NCBI GenBank assembly: GCA_044220545.1
Contig: JBGAQX010000003.1
Span: forward strand, 1 to 64,000
Direction of reading: 5' to 3'
Length of the DNA stretch: 64,000 nt
Origin: Fen-999 sp044220545
Lineage (GTDB): Bacteria; Pseudomonadota; Gammaproteobacteria; Burkholderiales; Rhodocyclaceae
Below the pieces are notes generated by a model. That model had not been told where the DNA came from, made no database searches, and saw only the letters and a program-made list of their open reading frames with translations. Positions 44,235-53,568 of this stretch are shown here, in pieces (the stretch's first letter is position 1; each line of letters begins with the position of its first letter). The position numbers and the translations under genes were made by a program.

Positions 44235-45532
44235 TTGAAAGTCACCCTATCCGGTTCGGGCTGGCACTTGTCTAGCTTGGTATAGATCGGCATGGCCAGG
44301 AAGAAGGCGAAGTAGATCACCGAGCAGATCTGCGCCACCAAGGTGCGACCGGGGGTCGGTGCCAACACGCCCAGATAACCAAGGATGAAGAAGCAAATCA
44401 CCCAGACCGCCAGGAAGCCCTTGAATATCGGGCCGCGGTAGCGGATCGACTTTGCCGGACTGCGATCGAGCCAAGGCAGGAAGGCGAAGATCACCACGCC
44501 GGCACCCATGGCCACCACACCCCAGAACTTGGCATCGATACCGAACAACGGATAGGTCACGGCGCGCAGCAGCGAGTAGTACGGAGTGAAGTACCAGACC
44601 GGTGCGATGTGCTGTGGCGTCACCATCGGATCGGCGGGTATGAAGTTGTTGTACTCGAGGAAGTAGCCACCACCCTCGGGCATGAAGAAGAGAATCACCG
44701 AAAACACCATCAGGAAAACAACCACGCCGACGATATCCTTCACCGTGTAATACGGGTGGAAGGGAATACCGTCGAGCGGAATACCGTGCGCATCCTTCTT
44801 CTTCTTGATCTCGACGCCATCCGGGTTGTTGGAGCCGACTTCGTGCAGCGCCAGGATGTGGGCGGCGACCAGACCGATCAGCACCAGCGGAATGGCGATG
44901 ACATGGAAGGAGAACATCCGGTTCAGGGTGGAATCGCCGATGACGAAGTCACCGCGTATCCATGTCGCCAAGTCGTTGCCAATCAGGGGAATGGCCGAGA
45001 AAAGGTTCAGGATAACCTGTGCACCCCAGTACGACATTTGCCCCCACGGCAACAGGTAGCCGGCGAAGGCCTCCGCCATTAGCGCCAGGAAGATTCCCAC
45101 ACCGAACAGCCAGATCAGTTCGCGCGGCTTTCGGTAGGAACCGTAGATCAGACCGCGGAACATATGCAGGTAGACGACGATAAAGAACGCCGACGCGCCG
45201 GTCGAGTGCATATAGCGGATCAACCATCCCCAAGGTACATCGCGCATGATGTATTCAACGCTGGCGAACGCCACCGGCACGCCAGAAGCATTCAGCGAGG
45301 CATCCGGCTTGTAGTGCATGACCAGAAAGATGCCGGTAACGATCTGCAGCACCAGCACCAACAGGGCCAGAGAGCCGAAGAAGTACCAGAAGTTGAAGTT
45401 CTTCGGTGCGTAGTATTCGGACAGATGCCCCTTCCACATCGCCGTCAGCGGGAAGCGCGCGTCTACCCACTCAGTCACATTGCCAAGCAGCGTGCCATCG
45501 GACTTGAACTTTTCGAAGTTGCTGGCGGCCAT
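44231..45532 (-). CDS. petB: Ubiquinol-cytochrome c reductase, cytochrome b
   Basis: 433-residue di-heme cytochrome b of complex III with about nine helices. Heme-ligand histidines in RYMHSTGASAFF/VVYLHMFRG and in FSFHVIAIP/LVAAHILALHE; Qo-site segment around PEW-like region with FIPADPMVTPQHIAPVWYF. Full b6-subunit-IV-type fused length as in proteobacteria. Start MAASNFEKF lies 4 bp after petA. Confidence 0.94.
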   Translation of the reverse strand: MAASNFEKFKSDGTLLGNVTEWVDARFPLTAMWKGHLSEYYAPKNFNFWYFFGSLALLVLVLQIVTGIFLVMHYKPDASLNASGVPVAFASVEYIMRDVPWGWLIRYMHSTGASAFFIVVYLHMFRGLIYGSYRKPRELIWLFGVGIFLALMAEAFAGYLLPWGQMSYWGAQVILNLFSAIPLIGNDLATWIRGDFVIGDSTLNRMFSFHVIAIPLVLIGLVAAHILALHEVGSNNPDGVEIKKKKDAHGIPLDGIPFHPYYTVKDIVGVVVFLMVFSVILFFMPEGGGYFLEYNNFIPADPMVTPQHIAPVWYFTPYYSLLRAVTYPLFGIDAKFWGVVAMGAGVVIFAFLPWLDRSPAKSIRYRGPIFKGFLAVWVICFFILGYLGVLAPTPGRTLVAQICSVIYFAFFLAMPIYTKLDKCQPEPDRVTFK

Positions 45533-45536
45533 GACC

Positions 45537-46133
45537 TTACGCTCCCTTGGTGTCTTCGCCAATCACGATCTTGGCGTCGCTGAGATACTTGTGCGGAGGA
45601 ACTTCCAGGTTGTCTGGCGCAGGCTTGCTCTTGTAAACGCGACCGGCCAGATCGAAGGTCGAACCGTGACAGGGGCAGAGAAATCCACCGGCCCAATCGG
45701 CATCGATACCCGATTCGGCACCGGACTTGAACTTGTCGGTCGGCGAGCAGCCCAGGTGCGTACAGATGCCCACCGCGATCATGTATTCGGGTTTGATGGA
45801 GCGATATTCGTTCTTGCAGTACTCAGGTTGCATCTGCTTGTCAGACTTGGGATCGGCCAGCTTGTCGTCAAGCTTGGTCAAACCGTCGAGCATCTCCTTG
45901 GTCCGGCGGATGATCCAGACCGGCTTGCCGCGCCATTCCACGGTCATCATCTCGCCGGGTTGAAGCTTGCTGATATCGGCCTCTACGGGAGCACCGGCGG
46001 ACTTGGCCCGCTCGGACGGAAGCATGCTGGCGACGAACGGCACGACGGCTGCGACACCCGCGACACCACCAGCGGTCGCTGTGGCTACGAGCAGGCGACG
46101 CCGCCCGCAATCCACTTTTTCGTCACAACTCAT
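45537..46133 (-). CDS. petA: Ubiquinol-cytochrome c reductase, Rieske iron-sulfur subunit
   Basis: 198 residues. N-terminal RRRLLVATAT followed by a helix (Tat-dependent membrane anchor), then a [2Fe-2S] domain with Cys124, His126 (CTHLGC, with Cys129) and Cys153, His156 (CPCHGS, with Cys155). First gene of petABC; a promoter lies 47-75 bp upstream. Confidence 0.94.
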   Translation of the reverse strand: MSCDEKVDCGRRRLLVATATAGGVAGVAAVVPFVASMLPSERAKSAGAPVEADISKLQPGEMMTVEWRGKPVWIIRRTKEMLDGLTKLDDKLADPKSDKQMQPEYCKNEYRSIKPEYMIAVGICTHLGCSPTDKFKSGAESGIDADWAGGFLCPCHGSTFDLAGRVYKSKPAPDNLEVPPHKYLSDAKIVIGEDTKGA

Positions 46134-46179
46134 GGTGTCATTCCTGATGATGGAGAAGGCTATCCCGAAAAACCGGTGG

Positions 46180-46208
46180 ATTATACAGAAGTCAGGCAGC
46201 CGGTTAAA
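46180..46208 (-). promoter_or_regulatory. Promoter of petABC
   Basis: On the minus strand TTTAAC, 17 bp, perfect -10 TATAAT, placing transcription start about 39 bp before petA. The -35 is weak (3 of 6). Confidence 0.6.
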
Positions 46209-46289
46209 GCCCGAATTAGAGAAACCTTATGAAATCCCGCCACGCCAACGTTGAACCGGTGGCCTCAAGTCGTGCCTGAAGCCCGTCCG

Positions 46290-46889
46290 TCAGTAGTCCC
46301 GGCGTTCGATCAGCGCTTGCGCCACCGTCGCCGCATCGGAGTATTCCAGCTCGCCGCCCACCGGCAGGCCTCGGGCTATGCGGCTGACTTTCAGACCGCG
46401 GGCATGGAGCAATTCGGAAAGATAGTGGGCCGTAGCCTCGCCCTCATTGGTAAAGTTGGTCGCCAAGACTACTTCCCGCACCACACCGTCGGCCGCCCGG
46501 GCCAGCAGACGGTCAAAGGCCAGCTCCTTCGGGCCGATACCATCCAGCGGACTGAGGCGCCCCATGAGCACATAGTAGAGGCCGTTGAAGGCGTGCGTCT
46601 GCTCCATGGTGTTGAGGTCTACCGGCATCTCGACAATGCAGAGCAGCGAGGGATCGCGTTTCGCCGATAGGCAGCGGCTACAGACCTCCTCTTCGGTGAA
46701 GGTATTGCAGCGGGCACAGTGGCGCAGCGTCGTCAGCGCATGATCGAGCGCGGCGGACAAGCGCCCAGCCCCGCGGGTGTCGCGCTGCAACAAGTGATAG
46801 GCCATGCGCTGGGCCGACTTGGGACCAACCCCGGGCAGGCACCGCAAGGCCTCGATCAGTTCGTCGAGGCTGGAGGGCGCGGCGGTCAA
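46290..46889 (-). CDS. recR: Recombination protein RecR
   Basis: 199-residue RecFOR-pathway protein. HhH motif LPGVGPKSAQRMAYHLL, zinc finger Cys58, Cys61, Cys70, Cys73, then a Toprim domain. The start is TTG overlapping the ybaB stop (TTGA), consistent with coupled translation. Confidence 0.94.
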   Translation of the reverse strand: MTAAPSSLDELIEALRCLPGVGPKSAQRMAYHLLQRDTRGAGRLSAALDHALTTLRHCARCNTFTEEEVCSRCLSAKRDPSLLCIVEMPVDLNTMEQTHAFNGLYYVLMGRLSPLDGIGPKELAFDRLLARAADGVVREVVLATNFTNEGEATAHYLSELLHARGLKVSRIARGLPVGGELEYSDAATVAQALIERRDY

Positions 46890-47212
46890 AAGGGTAGCTT
46901 CATACCGGGTGGCAGGTTGAGCCCGGCTGTGAAGCCGCTCATCTTGTCCTGCGTCGTCTGCTCGACCCGCCGGCTGGCGTCGTTCAGCGCGGCGGCGATC
47001 AGATCTTCCAGCATTTCCTTGTCGTCCATCACCGAGGGATCGATGGTCACACGCTTGACGTCGTGCTTACAGGTCATCACCACCTTGACCATGCCGGCGC
47101 CGGCCTGGCCCTCGACCTCCAGGCTGGCCAGTTCTTCCTGCGCCTTGGCCATGTTCTGCTGCATCTGCTGCGCCTGCTTCATCAGGTTGGCCATGCCGCC
47201 CTTGTTGAACAT
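46886..47212 (-). CDS. ybaB: YbaB/EbfC nucleoid-associated protein
   Basis: 108-residue DNA-binding protein; opens MFNKGGMANLMKQAQQMQQ and has EVEGQAGAGMVKVVMTCKHDVKRV, the family pattern. It lies between dnaX (12 bp) and recR (overlap), the classical order. Confidence 0.94.
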   Translation of the reverse strand: MFNKGGMANLMKQAQQMQQNMAKAQEELASLEVEGQAGAGMVKVVMTCKHDVKRVTIDPSVMDDKEMLEDLIAAALNDASRRVEQTTQDKMSGFTAGLNLPPGMKLPF

Positions 47213-47224
47213 ATCACTGACTCC

Positions 47225-48841
47225 TTATATCGCTTTGATCGTCGATTCATCGATGCTGGCGTCGAACAGGTCGATAACGTCGCGAACGAAGGCATCGCCC
47301 TCGATGGCGGCAATGGCCTGTTCCTGACGCTCGCGTTTCTCGGCCTTGCTCCGCTCGGCCGGCGTCTCACTCTCCGGCTCGACCAAGACGATAACCAGTC
47401 TGACCGGTCGCCCCAAGCGCTGCTGCAACTCGGACTGCAGCTTGTCCTGGGGTATTTTCGTGTTCAGCAAGGACTTGTGGGCGGGCGGCAAGCGCAGCGT
47501 GACCTGGCTTTCGCCCAGTTCCGCCAACTCGCAATTCTGGGCCAACTGCCGGGGCAGGCCCGACAGCGACAAACTCGCCACCAGGTGATGCCAATCGTTT
47601 TCGCCCGCCCCGGCGACGGGCGCCGACGGTTTTCGCGGCACTGGCACGGGTGCGGCCTCGCGGGTTGCGGCAGGCGCCGCCGACGCGTTGTCCGGCCGCG
47701 GCGCGGCGGTGTGCTGTACCGTCTTCGTCCGGGTCGGCTGCGCGCCAAGCGGTGCGGCCGTTTCCGGTCGAAAAGCCGCCAGTCGGAGCAAGGTCATGGC
47801 AAAGCCGGCAAATTCATCCGGCGCCAAGGCCAGATCGTCTCGGCCATGAATGGCGATCTGGTAGCAAAGTTGCAGGAACTCGGCATCGAAACCCGCGGCA
47901 TACGCTGCCAGACGCGCGCGTTCCGCGTCGTCGGACAGTGCCTGGGGGGCAAATTGCAACAGCGCGACGCGGTGGAACAAGGTTGCCAGTTCCTGAAGCG
48001 CCGAGTCGAAGGCGAGGCTCCGGGCATCCATGGCGTCGGCCACCTCGAGCATGGCCGGCGCATTCCCCGCCAGAAGACCATCGAGAATGGCGAACAGGTA
48101 GTCGTCGCCAACCGTGCCCAGCATATCGCGCACCCCGGCTTCCTCGACTCGTCCAGCGCCATGGGCGATCGCCTGATCGAGCAGACTGAGCGCGTCGCGC
48201 ATGCTGCCGGCGGCCGCCTTGGCCAGATGACGCAGCGCCGCCGGTTCGAACGGCACGCTCTCCGCGCCGAGCACCTGGGTGAGGTGCTCGACGATGTGCC
48301 CGGGCGGCATCTGCTTCAAGTTGAATTGCAGGCAGCGCGACAGTACCGTCACCGGAATCTTTTGCGGATCGGTGGTGGCCAGAATGAACTTGACGTGCTC
48401 CGGCGGTTCCTCCAGCGTCTTCAACATGGCGTTGAAGGCATGGCCCGACAACTGATGGACTTCATCGATCACATAGACCTTGAAGCGACCGCGTGTCGGT
48501 GCGTAAGTCGCCTTTTCCAGCAGGCTGGTCATATCCTCGACACCACGATTCGAGGCGGCGTCCAGCTCGATGTAATCGACAAAGCGACCGCTATCGATCT
48601 CCGTGCAGGAGGAACAGGTGCCGCAAGGCGTCGACGTGACCCCGGTCTCGCAATTGAGTGCCTTGGCCATGATGCGCGCGATGGTGGTCTTGCCCACGCC
48701 GCGGGTTCCCGTGAATAGATAGGCGTGATGCAGCCGCTGCTGGTCGAGCGCGTGCGCCAGCGCCTTGACGACATGTTCCTGTCCCACCAGGGTGGCGAAG
48801 GACTTGGGGCGCCACTTGCGAGCCAATACTTGATAACTCAT
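47225..48841 (-). CDS. dnaX: DNA polymerase III subunit gamma/tau
   Basis: 538-residue clamp-loader ATPase. Walker A GTRGVGKT (45-52), zinc Cys64, Cys73, Cys76, Cys79, DEVH box (126-129) and sensor-1 SRC (SRCLQF). After about residue 370 comes an Ala/Pro-rich linker and the polymerase/DnaB-binding tau region. No A-AAA-AAG slippery heptamer with stem was seen, so only full-length tau is predicted. Confidence 0.94.
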   Translation of the reverse strand: MSYQVLARKWRPKSFATLVGQEHVVKALAHALDQQRLHHAYLFTGTRGVGKTTIARIMAKALNCETGVTSTPCGTCSSCTEIDSGRFVDYIELDAASNRGVEDMTSLLEKATYAPTRGRFKVYVIDEVHQLSGHAFNAMLKTLEEPPEHVKFILATTDPQKIPVTVLSRCLQFNLKQMPPGHIVEHLTQVLGAESVPFEPAALRHLAKAAAGSMRDALSLLDQAIAHGAGRVEEAGVRDMLGTVGDDYLFAILDGLLAGNAPAMLEVADAMDARSLAFDSALQELATLFHRVALLQFAPQALSDDAERARLAAYAAGFDAEFLQLCYQIAIHGRDDLALAPDEFAGFAMTLLRLAAFRPETAAPLGAQPTRTKTVQHTAAPRPDNASAAPAATREAAPVPVPRKPSAPVAGAGENDWHHLVASLSLSGLPRQLAQNCELAELGESQVTLRLPPAHKSLLNTKIPQDKLQSELQQRLGRPVRLVIVLVEPESETPAERSKAEKRERQEQAIAAIEGDAFVRDVIDLFDASIDESTIKAI

Positions 48842-48920
48842 TGCGCGATTCTACCAAACGCAAACGGGGCACTCCCGGAGAGGGGGTACCCCCGTTCATC
48901 CTTCGCTCGAAAACTCTCTT

Positions 48921-49472
48921 TCAACCTTTGATAGGGGCCGCCATACCTTGCGGCTGCATGGCACCCCGTGGTCCCATCGGGCCTCCGGGACCGCGGTGCC
49001 CCATGCGCCCGCGATCGCCCATGCGCGAGGCGTGAATATCGGCCACCCGCCTTTGATCGACGGTCAGTGCGTCATAGAGCGTCTTGAAGGAGGCGTTGAT
49101 CGACTCCATGGCCGCCACGCGTTGTTTCATGACTTCGGTTCTTCGCGACATCCGCTCGGGCGCACTCAGACTGAGATCCTGTGCCTGATCGCGCATGGCC
49201 TGGAAGCCTTTGCCCGCTTCGCCCTTGGCCTTTTCAGCAAACGCCTGCCAGAGCGGCTCCTGCGCGGCGGTAAGCTTCAAGTCGGTCTTGAATTGGGTCA
49301 GACGCCGCTCGGCACGGGCCGCGGGATCGAAGTTCACGCCTCGCATCGCGCCCCGCATCATGCCCATACCGCCATCGCAACCCCCCGGGCCAGGCTGCGC
49401 CGAGGCAACCGCACCGACACCCATGATGCCCGCCGCGACGATGGCCGCAAAGATTTTCCTGCTCGATTCCAT
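48921..49472 (-). CDS. Spy/CpxP-like periplasmic protein with Gly/Met-rich tail
   Basis: 183 residues. Sec signal (1-25), a helical Spy-type region with the LTxxQ motif (LKLTAAQEPLW) and a second LTVDQRR motif, then a C-terminal tail rich in Gly, Met, Arg and Pro (MGDRGRMGHRG, GPGGPMGPRG). Spy and CpxP are ATP-independent chaperones or stress regulators; the Met-rich ends could bind copper. Good ribosome site (AGGAGA). Confidence 0.82.
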   Translation of the reverse strand: MESSRKIFAAIVAAGIMGVGAVASAQPGPGGCDGGMGMMRGAMRGVNFDPAARAERRLTQFKTDLKLTAAQEPLWQAFAEKAKGEAGKGFQAMRDQAQDLSLSAPERMSRRTEVMKQRVAAMESINASFKTLYDALTVDQRRVADIHASRMGDRGRMGHRGPGGPMGPRGAMQPQGMAAPIKG

Positions 49473-49561
49473 AGCTGTCTCCTGTCGATGCCTGATTGGC
49501 AAGGCCATTTCACCGCCTGGCGGTAAGCACCGTGTGTCGAACAGCGCGGGATTTGTAAGAG

Positions 49562-49597
49562 GATGTTGCCTGGCGGCGCCACGGCCCCGGCAACATC
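49562..49597 (-). terminator. Hairpin downstream of SRP RNA
   Basis: Perfect 9-bp arms GATGTTGCC / GGCAACATC around an 18-base GC-rich loop, 18 bp past the SRP RNA 3' end. No strong T run follows (CTCTTAC), so termination is probable but not certain. Confidence 0.5.
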
Positions 49598-49613
49598 GAC
49601 TGAAGGAGGGGGG

Positions 49614-49711
49614 TGGCGAGCCTGACCCCCGGCACTTGCGGACATCGGCTGTGGCTGCTTCCTTCCGGACCTGACCAGATTGACCGCGCCACAATGCGGG
49701 GAGACCCGCCA
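49614..49711 (-). ncRNA. ffs: Signal recognition particle RNA (4.5S, small bacterial type)
   Basis: On the minus strand the SRP core is unmistakable: CAGGTCCGGAAGGAAGCAGCC and its flanking helix. The ends pair (GGCGGGTCTC near 49710 with GAGCCTGACC-type sequence near 49615), giving about 98 nt. It binds Ffh for co-translational targeting. Ends are approximate to a few bases. Confidence 0.93.
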
Positions 49712-49720
49712 CGCGGCATT

Positions 49721-50578
49721 CTAACCCAGAAGAAAGTCGCGCACGACGCCGATCTGCCCGGCATCCATCAGCACCGGCGCGTGCCCCACGCCGGGGATCT
49801 CCACCACCCTGGCCCGCGGCCCGCGTTCGGCCATCCGCCCCGCCGTGGCGGCACTCAGCAAATCGGACTGGGCACCACGCAGCAACAGCGTCGGGCAACG
49901 AACAGCATCATAGATCGGCCAGAGCTCGACATCCCCCCCCTGCCCCATCGCCTGCCGAAAAGGCTCGGCGATGCCTGGATCGTAGGCCATTTCGAAGCCC
50001 CCGCCAGCCACCGGACGCATGGTATGGACGGTCAAGTGCCGCCACTGCTCATCGGTCAGCGCGCCGAACGGCACCGAAACGAAACGAACAAAGGCCTCCG
50101 CCTGATCCATGGAAGCAAAGCGCGGCGCGTTGCCGACATACTCGCCGATCCGGGCAACAGCGGCCGCGGTGAGCACCGGTCCGACATCGTTCATCACCAA
50201 GCGGGACAAAGGGCTGCCCGGCTGCGCCGCCAGCGCCATGCCGATCAGCCCGCCCATCGAGGTGCCGACCCAATGCACGGTTGCCGCGTTCAGGCGCGCC
50301 AGCAAGGTCACCATGTCGGCACAGTACTGCGGAATGGCGTAGTGGCTCTTGTCCCGCAACCAGTCGCTGCGGCCACGCCCGACCACGTCGGGACAGACGA
50401 CACGGTACCGATCGGCCATCGCCCGTGCCAGGAAGTCGAAATCCCGGCCGCAACGCGTCAGACCATGGACACAAACCAGAACCCGTGGATTGTCCGGATC
50501 TCCCCACTCCACATAGGCCATGTCATGGAAGCCTGCCGGACTCAGGCACTGCACGGTATGCTGGCGCATCTCGCTCAT
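49721..50578 (-). CDS. Alpha/beta-fold hydrolase
   Basis: 285-residue soluble hydrolase. Oxyanion region VHGLTRCGRDFD, nucleophile Ser in GTSMGG, and catalytic His in GVGHAPVL; the acid is probably in LLRGAQSDLLS. Resembles esterases and 2-hydroxymuconate-semialdehyde-hydrolase-type enzymes, but it is far from the catechol operon and its substrate cannot be told. Its start lies 26 bp from comEC. Confidence 0.8.
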   Translation of the reverse strand: MSEMRQHTVQCLSPAGFHDMAYVEWGDPDNPRVLVCVHGLTRCGRDFDFLARAMADRYRVVCPDVVGRGRSDWLRDKSHYAIPQYCADMVTLLARLNAATVHWVGTSMGGLIGMALAAQPGSPLSRLVMNDVGPVLTAAAVARIGEYVGNAPRFASMDQAEAFVRFVSVPFGALTDEQWRHLTVHTMRPVAGGGFEMAYDPGIAEPFRQAMGQGGDVELWPIYDAVRCPTLLLRGAQSDLLSAATAGRMAERGPRARVVEIPGVGHAPVLMDAGQIGVVRDFLLG

Positions 50579-50604
50579 GATCGCTTACCTCCGTCGGCAG
50601 TCTA

Positions 50605-52959
50605 TCAGCGGCCGTGCCAATAGCGCCGCCGACTTGACCGCTCCGACTCCACGTCGATGCCGTCGCGGCCGAGACGTACGGTCACCGCGCCTTCGCTGGC
50701 GATGGAATGCTGCTCGGCGCCGACGGCACGAAATCGTTCCACCACCTCCGGGGCCGGATGGCCAAAGCGGTTGCGATAACCGGCCGAGAAGATCGTCTGG
50801 CGCGGTCGCACCGCCGCCACCAGCGCCGCACTGGAAGAGCTCCGGCTGCCATGATGCGGCGGCACCAGGACCTCGGCGCCGACATCGGCCGCGTGTCGCT
50901 CCAGCAGGGCCGCTTCGGTGCGCGCATCGATGTCGCCGGTCAGCAGAATGGCGCCACCCGGCGCCGACACCTTCAGCACGCAGGAGAGCTCGTTGGTAGT
51001 CTTTGCCGTCGAGTAGCCCGCTTCGGTCGGGTGCAGCACGTCGAACCGCACCCCGTCCCATTGCCAGGCCTCGCCGTCGACACAGGCCCGGTGCGCCACC
51101 GGCATGGCCGACAGCGGATGATCAACCGACAAGGACGTAAGCAGCAAGGCGGTTGGCACCGCTTCGAGCACGGCCTCGGCGCCGCCTTCGTGATCCTTGT
51201 CGCGATGGCTCACCACCATCATGTCGAGTCGGCGCGCCCCGGCTGCGCGCAGGTACGGCACGATGATGCGATTGCCGCTGTTGGCATCCGCCGAGTAGGC
51301 CGGGCCGGCGTCATAGAGTAGATCGTGATCGGCTGTCTGGACATGCACCGCCAACCCCTGGCCGACATCGAGTACGCGGACCAGCGCCTCGCCGATCGCC
51401 GGCCGTGGCGCCGGAACGGCCACCAGCGGAATGAGCGCGACCATCCCTACCCAGCGCGCCGGAAAGCCGCGCGGCAGCAGGAGCCAAGCGACACCCGCCG
51501 TCCCCAGCAGCACGGCCCAGCCACGCGGCGCCTGCTGCTGCCAGACCGCCCAGCCTGATGCGGCGAGCCAGTCGAGCAGCCGCATAAGCAGCGCCGTCAG
51601 CCCATGGGTCAACCAAAGCAGTGGGTCCGCTAACGGCAACGCGCCCAGCAAGGCCAGCGGCGTCACCAGCAGGCTGACCAGCGGAATCGCCACCGCGTTG
51701 GCGATCGGCGACACCAGCGAAAACTGCTGAAACAGTGCCAGCAGCGCCGGAATCATGCCAATCGTGACCGCCCATTGAGCGCGGCCCCAGGACCACAACC
51801 AATGACCTGCCGCCAGTCGGCCGGCACCGATATAGAACAACAGGCCAACCGCGCCGAACGATAGCCAGAATCCCGCCGACAACACCGCCCACGGATCGAG
51901 CAGCAGCACCAGCAGCAAGGCCAGCGCCAGAACACGGCTGACCACGGTCGTCCGTCCGGTCCATAGCGCCAAGGCAACCACGGCGAGCATGTAGAGGGTG
52001 CGCTGCGCCGGCACCGCGAAGCCGGCAAGCAAAGTGTATGTGAGCGCGGCGAGAAATCCGGCGGCGGCGGCGGCCTTCTGCGCCGGCAAACGAAGCATGA
52101 GCCAGGACGAACGGCGCCAGCTCCAACCAAGCAGCCAGGCCGCCAGACCGGCGACCATGGTGACATGCAAGCCCGACACGCTCAGCAAATGGGTAACGCC
52201 GGTTCGGGCGAATACCTGCCACAGTTCGGGGTCGATGGCCCTCTGATCGCCGACGGCCAGGGCCACCAGAACACCGGCGTACGGCGCGTCGCCCAGCACG
52301 CGCAAATAGCGATCGCGCAGATTCTGCCGCAGGCGCTCGACCAGATAGCCCGGTGCCATCACCAACCCGTCGAGCCGGCGGTTGGTCTCCGCCTTGCGGA
52401 CATAGCCGGTCGCCCGGACGTTGCGCTCGAACAGCCAGGCCTCGAAGTCGAAGCCATCCGGATTGAGGTTGCCGTGTGGCCGCTTCGCACGCACGGTCAG
52501 GTGCCAACGTTCACCCGCCGCCATTGCCGGCAGGACATGGAAGTCATCGTCCTCCTGGACCCGCCAGCCCCGATACCAGGCCAGCGATATCCGCGACGGC
52601 ATGGCGGCTCCGGCGCGCTCGACATCGAAATCAAAGCGCACGCCGTGCTCGAAAGGCTGCGGCAGGCTGGCGACCACCCCTACGATCGACACATCGCGCC
52701 CCTCGCCCTGCTCGGGCAAGGCATCGGCCAGTCGATATTGCGCCAGGCCGCCAGCCCAGGCGAAGCCGAGCACGGCCCCGGCCGGAACAAGCAGCAGCGG
52801 CCGGCGGCCGGCGGCCACGACCAACAGCATGACGCCCGACAACAACAAGCCGGCCAGCATGGCAACGCCCGGCAGCTCGGCACGGAACTGCAAGGCAAGA
52901 CTACCGGCAGCAAAGGCGAGGATGGCTAGTCGCATGTCGAAGGCATTCCCGGAAGTCAT
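50605..52959 (-). CDS. comEC: ComEC/Rec2 DNA-uptake channel
   Basis: 784-residue inner-membrane protein. N-terminal OB-like periplasmic domain, a Competence domain of many helices (about 225-520, with LLSVSGLHVTMVAGL), and a C-terminal metallo-beta-lactamase-like domain (about 535-760; VVSHRDKDHEGG, LTGDIDARTE, VPPHHGS). It transports single-stranded DNA during natural transformation. A Met eight codons downstream could be the start. The other com genes are outside the window. Confidence 0.9.
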   Translation of the reverse strand: MTSGNAFDMRLAILAFAAGSLALQFRAELPGVAMLAGLLLSGVMLLVVAAGRRPLLLVPAGAVLGFAWAGGLAQYRLADALPEQGEGRDVSIVGVVASLPQPFEHGVRFDFDVERAGAAMPSRISLAWYRGWRVQEDDDFHVLPAMAAGERWHLTVRAKRPHGNLNPDGFDFEAWLFERNVRATGYVRKAETNRRLDGLVMAPGYLVERLRQNLRDRYLRVLGDAPYAGVLVALAVGDQRAIDPELWQVFARTGVTHLLSVSGLHVTMVAGLAAWLLGWSWRRSSWLMLRLPAQKAAAAAGFLAALTYTLLAGFAVPAQRTLYMLAVVALALWTGRTTVVSRVLALALLLVLLLDPWAVLSAGFWLSFGAVGLLFYIGAGRLAAGHWLWSWGRAQWAVTIGMIPALLALFQQFSLVSPIANAVAIPLVSLLVTPLALLGALPLADPLLWLTHGLTALLMRLLDWLAASGWAVWQQQAPRGWAVLLGTAGVAWLLLPRGFPARWVGMVALIPLVAVPAPRPAIGEALVRVLDVGQGLAVHVQTADHDLLYDAGPAYSADANSGNRIIVPYLRAAGARRLDMMVVSHRDKDHEGGAEAVLEAVPTALLLTSLSVDHPLSAMPVAHRACVDGEAWQWDGVRFDVLHPTEAGYSTAKTTNELSCVLKVSAPGGAILLTGDIDARTEAALLERHAADVGAEVLVPPHHGSRSSSSAALVAAVRPRQTIFSAGYRNRFGHPAPEVVERFRAVGAEQHSIASEGAVTVRLGRDGIDVESERSSRRRYWHGR

Positions 52960-52998
52960 TTAACCAGAAGGCGATGGCTTTTCCGCTAAAATTCCGCG

Positions 52999-53568
52999 AT
53001 GCGCAAGCACTTGCGGAAGTACCTGCCCGACCACGAAGCGATTCGCACCAACCGCTGGCTGGCACCCTTTGAGTCGACATTGCTGCATCCGCGTCTTTGG
53101 CATTTGAACCGTCACTCGGCGGCGGGCGCGGTGGCGGTCGGTCTCTTCTGCGGGCTGATTCCGGGGCCGTTCCAGATGCTTGGCGCCGCCATCTGCGCCC
53201 TGGTGTTCCGGGTCAATCTGCCCCTGGCCTTGTTCACCACCCTTTACACCAACCCGCTGACCATCGTCCCCCTCTACGTCGTGGCGTTTGAGCTGGGGAA
53301 GTTCTCTCTTACCGCGGTGGGGATTACCGCCGCCGGGCAGTTCGTGGCACCGCCCGAGTACGGTGTCGACGGTCTTCTGGCCTGGATCGATGCATTGCTT
53401 GGCTGGCTGTTCCGACTCGGCAAGCCGCTGGCCGTCGGTTTGCTCCTGCTCGCTTCGACCCTGGCCGCCGTCGGCTACCTGGCGACCCGGCTCGCCTGGC
53501 GCATCTACCTGATCGTGGCGTGGCGCCAGCGCGCCACACGACGCCCTGACAACAAGGATTCCGCATGA
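52999..53568 (+). CDS. DUF2062 membrane protein
   Basis: 189 residues with three or four helices. The family signature is VAVGLFCGLIPGPFQMLGA followed by NPLTIVPLY; this DUF2062 pattern is widespread and uncharacterised. Its TGA overlaps the ATG of pyrD, so the two are coupled. Divergent from comEC by 39 bp. Confidence 0.82.
   Translation: MRKHLRKYLPDHEAIRTNRWLAPFESTLLHPRLWHLNRHSAAGAVAVGLFCGLIPGPFQMLGAAICALVFRVNLPLALFTTLYTNPLTIVPLYVVAFELGKFSLTAVGITAAGQFVAPPEYGVDGLLAWIDALLGWLFRLGKPLAVGLLLLASTLAAVGYLATRLAWRIYLIVAWRQRATRRPDNKDSA

Noticed and set aside
47225..48841. Programmed frameshift in dnaX producing gamma
   Set aside because: No A-AAA-AAG-type slippery sequence with following stem was seen around the middle of the gene.
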